From VAZQ01 sp963753575 (GTDB lineage Bacteria > Pseudomonadota > Alphaproteobacteria > Rhizobiales > Xanthobacteraceae): a stretch of 64,000 nt of DNA. The translations under genes were made by a program, and so were the position numbers. Below, piece by piece: positions 18,631 to 26,621 of this stretch. The notes below the pieces were generated by a model. That model made no database searches. It saw nothing but the letters and a program-made list of their open reading frames with translations, and was not told where the DNA came from. How positions within the stretch are numbered: position 1 is the stretch's first letter; each line of letters opens with the position of its first letter. Location of the stretch: positions 372,001 to 436,000 of the forward strand of contig CAVWCR010000003.1 in assembly GCA_963753575.1 (NCBI GenBank), read 5' to 3'.

Positions 18631-19449
18631 ATGACCAGCCTGCGACGCATCTACGCCAACCGCCGCAATGCGCGGCGCAGCACCGGGCCGCGGACGGCGG
18701 CCGGCAAAGCGCGCGCGGCGCGTAACGGCCGCCGCCATGGCCTCACGCTCCCGGTGTGGAGCGACCCGGAAGCGGTGCGCTTGGTCGAGACGCTGATCCA
18801 CGCGATCGCGGGCCGGCAGGCGAGCGCCGAGTGCAAGGAGATGGCCGCCGACATCGCTCTTGCGCAGGCGCAGATCGCTCGTGTGCGCAAGGCCAGGGCG
18901 GCGCTCGTCGTGGAAGCCTTCGCGGGCGGCGACGGCCCTGCGGCCAGCAAGGCCATCGGGCGGGCCGCGAGCCTTGCCCGCTACGAGCGCTGCGCGCGCT
19001 CGCGCCGCAAGTTCGCGATCCGGGCGTTCGACCGGCTGTCGCAGGAGCCCAAGCCAGAGGAGCCCAAGCCGCAGGAGCCCAAGCCAGATGAGCCCAAGCC
19101 GGCGGGCGCGCAGGAGCCGGCTGTCGCAGATTTTGGCCAAGACGAACCCAACGGGGAAAAACCAAATAAAATCAATGGGAAGATGGAGGGCAAGGCGGCG
19201 TTGACGCTGGCCGCGGCCGGAGCGGGACAAGCCGGGGCGGGACCCGCTATAGGTGGCGTCCATGACGCCATCTCAGAAGCCCGTGCCATCCTCGATCGAC
19301 GCCACGCTCGACCTCCTCGGCGCCGCCGACTACCTCGCCGACCGCTCGCTCGCGACCGTGCTGTTCCTGGCGCTGCGCATGGGGCGCCCGCTGTTTCTCG
19401 AAGGCGAGGCCGGCGTCGGCAAGACCGAGATCGCCAAGGTGTTGGGTGA
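18631..19449 (+). CDS. Proline-repeat hypothetical protein overlapping coxD
   Basis: The first about 40 residues (ANRRNARRSTGPRTAAGKARAAR) match a frequent, uncharacterised small-protein pattern of rhizobial and other soil genomes, rich in Arg and Lys. A helical central part and four EPKPx repeats (encoded at 19042-19101) follow. From about 19250 the frame runs for nearly 200 bp inside coxD, where it reads as arginine-rich nonsense. The original gene probably ended earlier and has lost its stop codon. Function unknown. Confidence 0.55.
   Translation: MTSLRRIYANRRNARRSTGPRTAAGKARAARNGRRHGLTLPVWSDPEAVRLVETLIHAIAGRQASAECKEMAADIALAQAQIARVRKARAALVVEAFAGGDGPAASKAIGRAASLARYERCARSRRKFAIRAFDRLSQEPKPEEPKPQEPKPDEPKPAGAQEPAVADFGQDEPNGEKPNKINGKMEGKAALTLAAAGAGQAGAGPAIGGVHDAISEARAILDRRHARPPRRRRLPRRPLARDRAVPGAAHGAPAVSRRRGRRRQDRDRQGVG
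19042..19101 (+). repeat. Four 15-bp tandem repeats encoding EPKPx
   Basis: Four in-frame copies of a 15-base unit (consensus CAGGAGCCCAAGCCA) encode QEPKP, EEPKP, QEPKP and DEPKP. The in-frame unit length preserves the reading frame and suggests a flexible, expandable linker. Confidence 0.85.
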
Positions 19450-20188
19450 GACGCTCGGCCGCCGCCTCATCAGGCTGCAATGCTACGAAGGCCTCGACGT
19501 CGCTGCCGCCGTCTATGAATGGAACTACGCCGCCCAGATGATCGCGATCCGGGTGGCGGAGGCGCAGGGCGAAGGTGACCGCGAGCGGCTCGAGCACGAC
19601 GTGTTCTCCGAGCGCTTCCTGATCAAGCGGCCGCTGCTGCAGGCGCTCGAGCCCGACACCGCCGGCGCTCCGGTTCTGCTGATCGACGAGCTCGACCGCG
19701 CCGACGAGGCGTTCGAAGCGTTCCTGCTCGAAGTGCTCGCTGATTTCCAGGTGACGATCCCCGAGCTCGGCACCGTGAAGGCGGTGGCGCCCCCGATCGT
19801 CATCATCACCTCGAACCGCACGCGCGAGATCCACGACGCGCTCAAGCGCCGCTGTCTCTATCACTGGGTCGGCTATCCGAACGCCGCGCGCGAGCTTGCG
19901 ATCGTGCGCGCCAAGGTGCCGGGCATCTCCAAGGCGCTGAGCGAGCAGGTCGTGCATTTCGTGCAGGCGCTGCGCAAGGAAGACCTGTTCAAGTCGCCGG
20001 GCGTCGCCGAGACGCTCGACTGGGCGGCCGCGCTCGCCGAGCTCGACGTGGTGGCGCTCGATCCGGCGACGGTCTCCGACACGCTCGGCGTGCTGCTCAA
20101 ATATCAAGACGACATCGCGCGCTTCGAAGGCACCAAGGTGAAGGAGATGCTCGACGAGGTGCGAGCGGAATTGCGCGCGGCGGAGTGA
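19262..20188 (+). CDS. coxD: MoxR-type AAA+ ATPase (CoxD-like)
   Basis: This 308-residue AAA+ ATPase has Walker A GEAGVGKTE, Walker B VLLIDELDRADEAFE, and sensor 1 in IITSNRTREIHDALKRRC. CoxD proteins act with the von Willebrand partner CoxE in building the unusual CO dehydrogenase active site. It begins at ATG 19262 or, three codons earlier, at GTG 19253. It overlaps the end of the preceding frame. The acidic small protein and coxE follow, so it opens the maturation block. Confidence 0.88.
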   Translation: MTPSQKPVPSSIDATLDLLGAADYLADRSLATVLFLALRMGRPLFLEGEAGVGKTEIAKVLGETLGRRLIRLQCYEGLDVAAAVYEWNYAAQMIAIRVAEAQGEGDRERLEHDVFSERFLIKRPLLQALEPDTAGAPVLLIDELDRADEAFEAFLLEVLADFQVTIPELGTVKAVAPPIVIITSNRTREIHDALKRRCLYHWVGYPNAARELAIVRAKVPGISKALSEQVVHFVQALRKEDLFKSPGVAETLDWAAALAELDVVALDPATVSDTLGVLLKYQDDIARFEGTKVKEMLDEVRAELRAAE

Positions 20189-20200
20189 AGGGAGCTGACG

Positions 20201-20491
20201 ATGACTGAGGTTGCTTCGACCCAACTCGGCAATGAAGACGCCCACAAGGAAGACAAGGCGAGCCTGCTCGACGGTGTTGACCCAGTGGATATCGCGCTGG
20301 AAGGCTCTCCCGGCCACGATTGTCCCGGGCCGGTGCATGCGAGCCCAACCGACACTGTCGCTGAGGTGGCGAGTCCGGACGTTGCGCCGCTTGGCGACGT
20401 CGATGTGCCGGCCGATGCCGTGACCGACGCCGCAGGCGAGATAGTTGGAGGTGTCTTGGAGGTGCTCGGCGGAATGCTTGATGGGCTCTGA
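20201..20491 (+). CDS. Small acidic hypothetical protein between coxD and coxE
   Basis: A 96-residue, strongly acidic protein with no cysteines in a metal-type pattern and a glycine/valine-rich tail (EIVGGVLEVLGGMLDGL). A GGGAG ribosome site precedes the ATG at a good distance. Its stop overlaps the coxE start by 11 bases, which suggests coupled translation. I recognise no family. It could be a real cox-linked accessory protein or a fortuitous frame. Confidence 0.45.
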   Translation: MTEVASTQLGNEDAHKEDKASLLDGVDPVDIALEGSPGHDCPGPVHASPTDTVAEVASPDVAPLGDVDVPADAVTDAAGEIVGGVLEVLGGMLDGL

Positions 20492-21695
20492 CCCGAAACG
20501 AGAAAGCGGCCGCCTCGCCGAGAACATCGTCTATTTCGCGCGCGCGTTGCGCGCGGCCGGCATTCCGGTCGGGCCAGGAGCCGTGATGGATGCGCTCGCG
20601 GCGGTGAACGCTGCCGGCGTCGGCACGCGCGAGGATTTCTACTGGACGCTGCACGCGGTGTTCGTGAAGCGGCACGAGCATTCGTTGCTGTTCGATCAGG
20701 CGTTCCGAATCTTCTTCCGCCGCCGCGGCTATCTCGACAAGCTTCTCGCCTCGCTGCTGCCGCAGGCGCCGCCGCGGCAGGAGGAGGAGCCGAAGGCTGG
20801 CGCGCGGAGGATCGAGGAGGCGCTGTTTGCTGGGCTGCCCGAGAACGAGCGGCCGAAACCTGAAGAAGAGGCGGACGCGACGCTCACGGTCTCCGACCGC
20901 GAGCTGCTGCAAAGGAAGGACTTCGCGCAGATGAGCGCGGTCGAGATCGCGGCCGCCAAGGCGGCGATCAAGCGGCTCGTGCTCTCGCTCGATGAGGTGA
21001 AGACACGGCGGCTTAAGCCGCATCGTCACGGCCATGTGGTGGACATCAGGCGCACGCTGCGCGCGAGCCTGAAGGCGGGCGGGGCGGTGATCGACCTGAA
21101 ATATCTAGGCCCCCGCCGCAAGGCGCCGCCGATCGTGGCGCTGCTCGATATCTCGGGCTCGATGAGCCAGTACACGCGCCTGTTCCTGCATTTCCTGCAC
21201 GCGGTGACGGATGCGCGCAAGCGCGTGCACACGTTCCTGTTCGGCACGCGGCTCACCAACGTCACCCGCGCGCTCAAGCGCAAGGATCCGGACGAGGCGC
21301 TCGCCGCGGTCTCGGCGAGCGTTGCCGACTGGTCGGGCGGCACCCGTATCGCCACGTCGCTGCGCGCCTTCAACAAGGAGTGGGCGCGCCGCGTTCTGAC
21401 GCAAGGCGCGGTGGTGCTGCTCATCACCGACGGGCTCGAGCGCGACGGCGGCGAGCGGCTGGAGTTCGAGATCGATCGCCTGCACCGCTCCTGCCGGCGG
21501 CTGATCTGGCTCAATCCGCTGTTGCGCTTCGCGGGCTTCGAGGCCAAGGCCAAGGGCATCAGGTCGATGCTGCCGCATGTCGATGAGCTGCGGCCGATCC
21601 ATAATCTCGAATCGATGCAGGACCTGGTGCGCTCGCTCTCGGCCGATGGGGCGCGGGGCGGCGACCCCAAAGCCTGGCTGAAAAAGGTGGCGTGA
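20481..21695 (+). CDS. coxE: VWA-domain protein, CoxE-like
   Basis: A 404-residue protein with an N-terminal helical domain (LAENIVYFARALRAAGIPVGPG) and a C-terminal von Willebrand A domain. The metal-ion-dependent adhesion site is complete: DISGSMS, a Thr in GGTRIATSL, and an Asp in LLITDGLERDG. It is the partner of the MoxR ATPase in CO dehydrogenase maturation. The start at 20481 is preferred over an in-frame upstream codon because conserved similarity begins there. It is coupled to the upstream small gene. Confidence 0.88.
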   Translation: MGSDPKRESGRLAENIVYFARALRAAGIPVGPGAVMDALAAVNAAGVGTREDFYWTLHAVFVKRHEHSLLFDQAFRIFFRRRGYLDKLLASLLPQAPPRQEEEPKAGARRIEEALFAGLPENERPKPEEEADATLTVSDRELLQRKDFAQMSAVEIAAAKAAIKRLVLSLDEVKTRRLKPHRHGHVVDIRRTLRASLKAGGAVIDLKYLGPRRKAPPIVALLDISGSMSQYTRLFLHFLHAVTDARKRVHTFLFGTRLTNVTRALKRKDPDEALAAVSASVADWSGGTRIATSLRAFNKEWARRVLTQGAVVLLITDGLERDGGERLEFEIDRLHRSCRRLIWLNPLLRFAGFEAKAKGIRSMLPHVDELRPIHNLESMQDLVRSLSADGARGGDPKAWLKKVA

Positions 21696-21760
21696 GTGAC
21701 TATGTTAGGCGTCGTCCGGGCGGGTTCGCCCAGGATCATGGAAGGCAAGGAGACTGAGGC

Positions 21761-22090
21761 ATGGAAACACTCGCGCGCGACGAAGACATCCTCAAGGCCG
21801 CCGAGGACTGGCGCAAGCAGGGCCGCGGCGTGGCGCTCGCGACCGTGGTCGAGACCTGGGGCTCGGCGCCGCGTCCGGTCGGCTCGAACCTCGTGATCGA
21901 CCAGGAGGGCAACTTCCTCGGCTCGGTGTCGGGCGGCTGCGTCGAAGGCGCGGTTGTCACCGAGGCGCTCGACGTGATCGAGAGCGGCAAGCCCAAGACG
22001 CTCGAATTCGGCGTCGCCGACGAGGCCGCCTGGAAGGTCGGGCTCTCCTGCGGCGGCACCATCCGGGTCTATGTGGAAAAGGTGGATTGA
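21761..22090 (+). CDS. XdhC/CoxI family protein, N-terminal domain
   Basis: A 109-residue stand-alone N-terminal XdhC domain (TVVETWGSAPRPVGSNLVI, SVSGGCVEGAVV, LSCGGTIRVYVE). XdhC/CoxI proteins bind the molybdenum cofactor and take part in its sulfuration and insertion. Here the usual protein is split in two genes, with the Rossmann-like C-terminal half next in the operon. An AAGGAG site precedes the ATG. Confidence 0.85.
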   Translation: METLARDEDILKAAEDWRKQGRGVALATVVETWGSAPRPVGSNLVIDQEGNFLGSVSGGCVEGAVVTEALDVIESGKPKTLEFGVADEAAWKVGLSCGGTIRVYVEKVD

Positions 22091-22094
22091 AAAC

Positions 22095-22808
22095 GTGAAG
22101 CTCGACATCCTCAAGTCGCTCAACGCCGAACGCGCCGCGCGGCGCGCCGCCATCGTGGTCACCGACGTGGCGAGCGGCGAGCAGCGCCTGGTCAAAGGCG
22201 CCGACATTGCCAACGATCCGCTGAAGGACTTGCTCGAGAAGCATGTGCGCAGCGGCAAGAGCGGCATGGAAGAGACGCCGCAAGGCCGTGTGTTCCTCAC
22301 CGTGCACGTGCCGCCGCCGAAGCTCGTGATCACCGGCGCGGTCCACATCAGCCAGGCGCTGGCGCCGATTGCCAAGCTTCTCGGCTATGACGTCACCATC
22401 GTGGATCCGCGCACGGCGTTTGCGACCGACGAGCGCTTTCCCGACGTCCAGGTGATCGCGCAGTGGCCCGACCAGGCGCTGCCGCCGCTCGGCATCGATC
22501 ATTACACCGCCTTCGTCGCGCTCACGCACGATCCCAAGATCGACGATCCGGCGCTCACGCATGCGCTTGCGCGCGACTGCTTCTATATCGGCGCGCTCGG
22601 CTCGAAGAAGACGCATGCGCGCCGCCTCGAGCGGCTCAAGGGCGAGGGCGTCAGCGAAGCGTCGCTCGCGCGTATTCACGCGCCGATCGGATTGGACATT
22701 TCCGCCGTGTCGCCGCCCGAGATCGCGGTCGCGATCATGGGCGAGATCACGGCGCGGCTGCGCGCGGGCGCCAAGCCGCCGCGGGAGTCCAAGGGGACCT
22801 CGTCATGA
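22095..22808 (+). CDS. XdhC/CoxI family protein, C-terminal Rossmann domain
   Basis: About 237 residues. It contains the XdhC C-terminal domain with PKLVITGAVHISQALAP, VTIVDPRTAFATDERFPD, FVALTHDPKIDDPAL and YIGALGSKKTHARRLERL. It should complete the function of the preceding half-protein in cofactor handling for the CO dehydrogenase-type enzyme. GTG 22095 (reading VKLDILKSLNAER) fits family N-termini best. An ATG at 22071 inside the upstream gene is an alternative. It overlaps the next gene by four bases (ATGA). Confidence 0.85.
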   Translation: MKLDILKSLNAERAARRAAIVVTDVASGEQRLVKGADIANDPLKDLLEKHVRSGKSGMEETPQGRVFLTVHVPPPKLVITGAVHISQALAPIAKLLGYDVTIVDPRTAFATDERFPDVQVIAQWPDQALPPLGIDHYTAFVALTHDPKIDDPALTHALARDCFYIGALGSKKTHARRLERLKGEGVSEASLARIHAPIGLDISAVSPPEIAVAIMGEITARLRAGAKPPRESKGTSS

Positions 22809-24424
22809 AGTTTGGACCGGTCCCGGTCGGCGAGGCGGAAGGCGGCATTGCGGTGCATTCGATCCGCAAATCAGGCCTCGTGCTCAAGAAGGGCACGGTG
22901 ATCGGGCCGGCGGAAGTCGCGGCGCTGCGCGCAGGCGGCGTCGACGAGATCGTGGTGGCGCGGCTTGAGCCGAGCGACGTGACGGAGGATCAGGCGGCAG
23001 CCGAGATCGCATCAGCGGTTGCGGGCGAGGGCGTGCGGGTCGACCGTGCGTTCACCGGCCGTGCCAATCTGTTTGCCGACGCGCCGGGCGTGCTGGTGGT
23101 CGACAAGACCGCTATCGATTGCCTCAACCTGATCGACGAGGCGGTGACGTTTGCGACGCTGCCGGCGTTCAAGCCCGTGGTCGCGGGCGAGATGATCGCG
23201 ACCGTCAAGATCATTCCTTTTGCGGTCGCGGGCGCGGTGCGTGACGCCGCGGTCGCGGTGGCGCGCACCAAGGCGCCGCTCATCCGGGTCGCGCCCTATC
23301 GCATCCGCAAGGTAGGCGTGGTCTCGACCGTGCTGCCGGGGCTTGCCAGCAAGGTGATCGAGAAGACGCTTGCGGTCACCACCGAGCGGCTCAAGCCGGC
23401 GGGCGCCGCGATCGTGGCGGAGCGGCGCGTAGCGCATGAGCAGGCCGCGATCGCAAAGGCGATCGAGGAGGTGCTGCGCGAAGGCGCCGAGATCGTGATC
23501 GTGTTCGGCGCGTCCGCCATCGCGGACCGGCGCGACGCCATTCCGGCGGCGGTTGCGGCCGTTGGCGGCGAGGTCGAGCATTTCGGCATGCCGGTCGATC
23601 CGGGCAACCTGCTGCTGTTGGCGCAGGTGCGCGGCAAGCCGGTCCTGGGCGCGCCGGGCTGCGCGCGCTCGCCCAAGGAGAACGGCTTCGACTGGGTGCT
23701 GATGCGCTTGCTAGCGGGCCTAGCGGTGCCGCGCGAAGCCATCGCCGGCATGGGCGTCGGCGGCCTGTTGATGGAGATCGTCACCAGACCGCAGCCGCGC
23801 GACGAGCCGGTCGTTGCCGGGCACAGCATCGCGGCGGTCGTGCTGGCGGCCGGCCGCTCGACCCGCATGGGCGGCTCCAACAAGCTTCTGGCCGAGATCG
23901 GAGGCCGTCCGCTCGTTCGCATCGCGGTCGAGCAAGCGCTCGCCTCGCGAGCCAAGCCGGTGATTGTCGTGGCCGGGCATGAGCGCGAGCGGGTGGAAGC
24001 CGCGCTCAAGGGACTGCCGGTGCAGATCGTGCACAATCCCGACTTTGCGCAAGGGCTCGGCACATCGGTGCGCGCCGGCATCGCGGCGGTGCCGGCCGGC
24101 GCCGATGGCGCGGTCGTGTGCCTCGGCGACATGCCGCAGGTCGATGCCGCGCTGATCGACCGATTGATTGCGGCGTTTGCGCCCGAGCAGGGCGCGCTCG
24201 CGGTGATCCCGACCATCGACGGCAAGCGCGGCAATCCGGTGCTCTGGTCGCGGCGATTTTTTCCGGACCTGATGGCGATCGAGGGCGACGTCGGCGCGCG
24301 CCATCTCATCAGCCGCTATGGCGAGGCGGTGGTCGAAGTGCCGGTTTCCGGCAAAGGCGCGCTAGTCGACGTCGACACGCCGGAGGCGTTGCGCGGCCTG
24401 AAGGCCGAGATCGAAGGCGCTTAA
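22805..24424 (+). CDS. Molybdopterin-binding/MobA-like nucleotidyltransferase fusion
   Basis: A 539-residue two-domain protein. The N-terminal about 340 residues are MoeA/MogA-like (EIVIVFGASAIADRRDAIP, GMPVDPGNLLLLAQVRGKP, LGAPGCARSPKENGFDW). The C-terminal about 190 residues are a MobA/MocA nucleotidyltransferase (VVLAAGRSTRMGGSNKLLAEI, VVCLGDMPQVDA). It probably makes the cytosine-dinucleotide form of molybdopterin used by CoxL. Its ATG overlaps the upstream stop. It is the last gene of the maturation block. Confidence 0.85.
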   Translation: MKFGPVPVGEAEGGIAVHSIRKSGLVLKKGTVIGPAEVAALRAGGVDEIVVARLEPSDVTEDQAAAEIASAVAGEGVRVDRAFTGRANLFADAPGVLVVDKTAIDCLNLIDEAVTFATLPAFKPVVAGEMIATVKIIPFAVAGAVRDAAVAVARTKAPLIRVAPYRIRKVGVVSTVLPGLASKVIEKTLAVTTERLKPAGAAIVAERRVAHEQAAIAKAIEEVLREGAEIVIVFGASAIADRRDAIPAAVAAVGGEVEHFGMPVDPGNLLLLAQVRGKPVLGAPGCARSPKENGFDWVLMRLLAGLAVPREAIAGMGVGGLLMEIVTRPQPRDEPVVAGHSIAAVVLAAGRSTRMGGSNKLLAEIGGRPLVRIAVEQALASRAKPVIVVAGHERERVEAALKGLPVQIVHNPDFAQGLGTSVRAGIAAVPAGADGAVVCLGDMPQVDAALIDRLIAAFAPEQGALAVIPTIDGKRGNPVLWSRRFFPDLMAIEGDVGARHLISRYGEAVVEVPVSGKGALVDVDTPEALRGLKAEIEGA

Positions 24425-24510
24425 TTTTTTTCTTTCGGCGGTGTCGGCCGGAGCGGTTCACCAAGTCGAAACGGTTGCCGGGTAGTGTAGGGCCGATCCT
24501 CGGGGGAGAG

Positions 24511-24530
24511 GGGCCAAGAGGGGCCAAGAG
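24511..24530. repeat. 10-bp tandem repeat before the DUF4189-type gene
   Basis: GGGCCAAGAG occurs twice in tandem and continues into GGGGCC just before the ATG at 24537, so it overlaps the ribosome-binding region. Length change here could alter translation. Confidence 0.6.
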
Positions 24531-24536
24531 GGGGCC

Positions 24537-24929
24537 ATGACTCGATCCGGTCGGGCCACAGCGTGCGCGCTGGTGGCGGCAAGTCTCGTGGTTGCAAGTC
24601 TTGCGCTCGCGCCACTGACGTCTGCAAAGGCCGCGGGCGCGCTCGCCATCGGCGCGTGCGGCGCCTACGGCTTTGCCTACGATTTCAGGGCGGAACAGGC
24701 CGCGCGCAACGCCGCGCTGCGCAACTGCCAGGGCGATTGCCAAGTGGTCACCGCCGTGCGTCGTAATTGCGCGGCCTTCGCGATCGACGGCAAGAACGCC
24801 TGTGGTTCGTATGGCTACGCCGCCGCCGCCAGGCTGGGGCTCGCCCAAAACCACGCCCTGCGGCAGTGTTATCTCAACGGCGGCAAGGACTGCATGATCC
24901 GCGCCTTCGTCTGCGACGCCAAGGGCTGA
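24537..24929 (+). CDS. Secreted DUF4189-like protein
   Basis: A 130-residue exported protein with a signal peptide to about residue 33, then a small cysteine-containing domain. The AIGACGAYGFAYDFRAEQAARNAALRNC repeat-like pattern recurs later as NACGSYGYAAAARLGLAQNHAL, and six or more Cys suggest disulfides. This matches the DUF4189 family, whose function is unknown. It lies between the cox maturation block and the TetR operon. Confidence 0.72.
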   Translation: MTRSGRATACALVAASLVVASLALAPLTSAKAAGALAIGACGAYGFAYDFRAEQAARNAALRNCQGDCQVVTAVRRNCAAFAIDGKNACGSYGYAAAARLGLAQNHALRQCYLNGGKDCMIRAFVCDAKG

Positions 24930-25036
24930 ATCAAAAAATACGAATTATCTCAGTAGCTTGAAGCAGCTTCATCGGGCGCGCCGAGGGCCCGGGGCGGCGC
25001 TCATCCAAAATTCGCGTTGAACCAAATCACGGCTGC

Positions 25037-25065
25037 TTGCGACGGAGGGCAGTACTGCTTAGATT
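25037..25065 (+). promoter_or_regulatory. Predicted promoter of the TetR-exporter operon
   Basis: TTGCGA (25037-25042) and TAGATT (25060-25065) are separated by 17 bases, an acceptable housekeeping promoter. The TetR-type palindrome begins at the next base, so a bound repressor would cover the start point. Confidence 0.4.
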
Positions 25066-25085
25066 ATGACTGACTGGTCAGTCAT
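25066..25085. promoter_or_regulatory. TetR-type operator
   Basis: ATGACTGACTGGTCAGTCAT: two 9-bp arms in perfect inverted symmetry around two central bases, 16 bp upstream of the TetR gene start. The position directly after a predicted -10 box is classical for an autoregulated TetR repressor controlling a downstream exporter. Confidence 0.8.
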
Positions 25086-25101
25086 TATTCGGGAACCTCC
25101 G

Positions 25102-25854
25102 ATGGCACGCGTCGCGACCAGAAAGGCCGAGCCCGGAAAGGCCCGGCCCGGCAAGGCCCGGCCCGGAAAGGCCCAGCCCAGGAAGATCGTACCCAGAAAG
25201 GCCGGGCGCCGCGGCAAGCCGGCGGCGCGCCAGGCGCGGGAGAAGGAGCCGGGCCCACGCGCCGAGCGCCAGGCGCTGCGGCGCGAGGCCATCCTCGCGG
25301 CTGCGCTCGATGAATTTTCCGCGCGCGGCTTTGCGGCGACGCGGCTCGACGACGTTGCCAAACGCGCCGACGTCGCCAAGGGCACGATCTATCTCTACTT
25401 CCGCGACAAGGAGAGCCTGTTTCAGGAACTCGTGCGCTCGACCTTGAGCCCGATCGTCGGGCGGATCGAAGCTGCGCCGATGATCGATCTGCCGGCACGC
25501 CAAGTGGTCGAAGCGATCGCCGACATGTTCGTGCGCGAAGTGTTCGGCACGCGCCGCAAGGACGTGATCCGCCTGATCATCACCGAAGGCCAGCGCTTCC
25601 CCAAGCTCGCCGAGATCTACTACCACGAGGTGATCGGGCGCGTGCTTCCAGTCATGCGCGCGTTGATGACGCGTGCGGTCAAGCGCGGCGAGTTGCCCAA
25701 CGACGCGCTCGCGCGCTTTCCCCAGCTCCTGGTCGCGCCCGCCATGGTCGCGCTGGTGTGGAACGGCCTGTTTGGACGTTTTGCGCCAATCGACATTCGC
25801 GAGATTCTGCGCGCCCACATCGACATGCTGTTCGGCGAAAGGAACGCGCGATGA
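25102..25854 (+). CDS. TetR-family transcriptional regulator
   Basis: A 250-residue repressor. The first about 50 residues are a basic, low-complexity tail with tandem KARPG-type repeats. The TetR helix-turn-helix follows (ILAAALDEFSARGFAATRLDDVAKRADVAKGTIYLYFRDKE in one run, around residues 63-103), then a ligand-binding C-terminal domain. ATG 25102 is chosen because an in-frame upstream ATG lies inside the operator palindrome. Its stop overlaps the HlyD gene by four bases. It probably represses itself and the exporter until an efflux substrate binds. Confidence 0.87.
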   Translation: MARVATRKAEPGKARPGKARPGKAQPRKIVPRKAGRRGKPAARQAREKEPGPRAERQALRREAILAAALDEFSARGFAATRLDDVAKRADVAKGTIYLYFRDKESLFQELVRSTLSPIVGRIEAAPMIDLPARQVVEAIADMFVREVFGTRRKDVIRLIITEGQRFPKLAEIYYHEVIGRVLPVMRALMTRAVKRGELPNDALARFPQLLVAPAMVALVWNGLFGRFAPIDIREILRAHIDMLFGERNAR

Positions 25855-26621
25855 CCTCGCTTCGTACTGTTGTGGCTGTGCTTGCCGCCGCGCTCGCGCT
25901 CGCTGGCTGCAACAATCGGACGTCTACAGCGTACCAGGGCTGGATCGAGGCCAACCTGGTGTTCGTCGGTCCCGACGAGGCCGGCCGCGTCGAGACGCTC
26001 TCGGTACGCGAGGGCGATCATGTCGCCAAGAAGGCGCCGCTATTCACGCTTGACGCCGATCTCCAGCAAGCCGATCTGCAGGTGCAGCAAGCGGCGCTGG
26101 AGAACGCCAAGGCCGCCTATAACCGCGCCGCCACGCTGTTGAAGACTAACGCCGGCACCCAGAAGGCGCTGGAGGATGCCGAGGCGGCGCTACGCACCGC
26201 GCAGGCACGATTGAATTCCTCGCAGACCCGGCTGGCGCGCCGCAAGGTGTTCAGCCCGGCCGAAGGCACCATCGAGCAAATCTATTTCCGCACCGGCGAG
26301 ATGGTGCCGGCGGGCCGGCCGGTGGCCGCGCTGCTGCCGCCCGGCAATCTGAAGGTGCGCTTCTTCGTCAACGAGGCGACGCTGCCGCAGATCAAGCTCG
26401 ACCAGGTCATCTACGTTCATTGCGACGGCTGCGCCGAGGGGCTGACCGCGAAGATAAGTTTCATCGCTCGCTCTTCGGAGTTCACGCCGCCGGTGATCTA
26501 CAGCCTCGAGGAGCGCAGCAAGCTCGTCTTCATGATCGAGGCGCTGCCGGAACATCCGGAACAATTTCGCGTTGGCCAGCCGGTGACCGTCACGTTGACG
26601 CCCAAAGGAGAGTCGAAGTGA
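25851..26621 (+). CDS. HlyD-family periplasmic adaptor, probable lipoprotein
   Basis: A 256-residue membrane-fusion protein. It has a lipoprotein-like signal (ALALAGC, Cys around residue 20), a biotinyl-lipoyl-like half (VETLSVREGDHVAKKAPLFTLD), a long alpha-helical hairpin (about residues 70-130) and a beta-barrel end. It links the inner-membrane ABC exporter encoded downstream to the periplasm, as YbhG does for YbhFSR. It overlaps TetR (ATGA) and the ATPase (GTGA), so the operon is tightly coupled. Confidence 0.87.
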   Translation: MTSLRTVVAVLAAALALAGCNNRTSTAYQGWIEANLVFVGPDEAGRVETLSVREGDHVAKKAPLFTLDADLQQADLQVQQAALENAKAAYNRAATLLKTNAGTQKALEDAEAALRTAQARLNSSQTRLARRKVFSPAEGTIEQIYFRTGEMVPAGRPVAALLPPGNLKVRFFVNEATLPQIKLDQVIYVHCDGCAEGLTAKISFIARSSEFTPPVIYSLEERSKLVFMIEALPEHPEQFRVGQPVTVTLTPKGESK

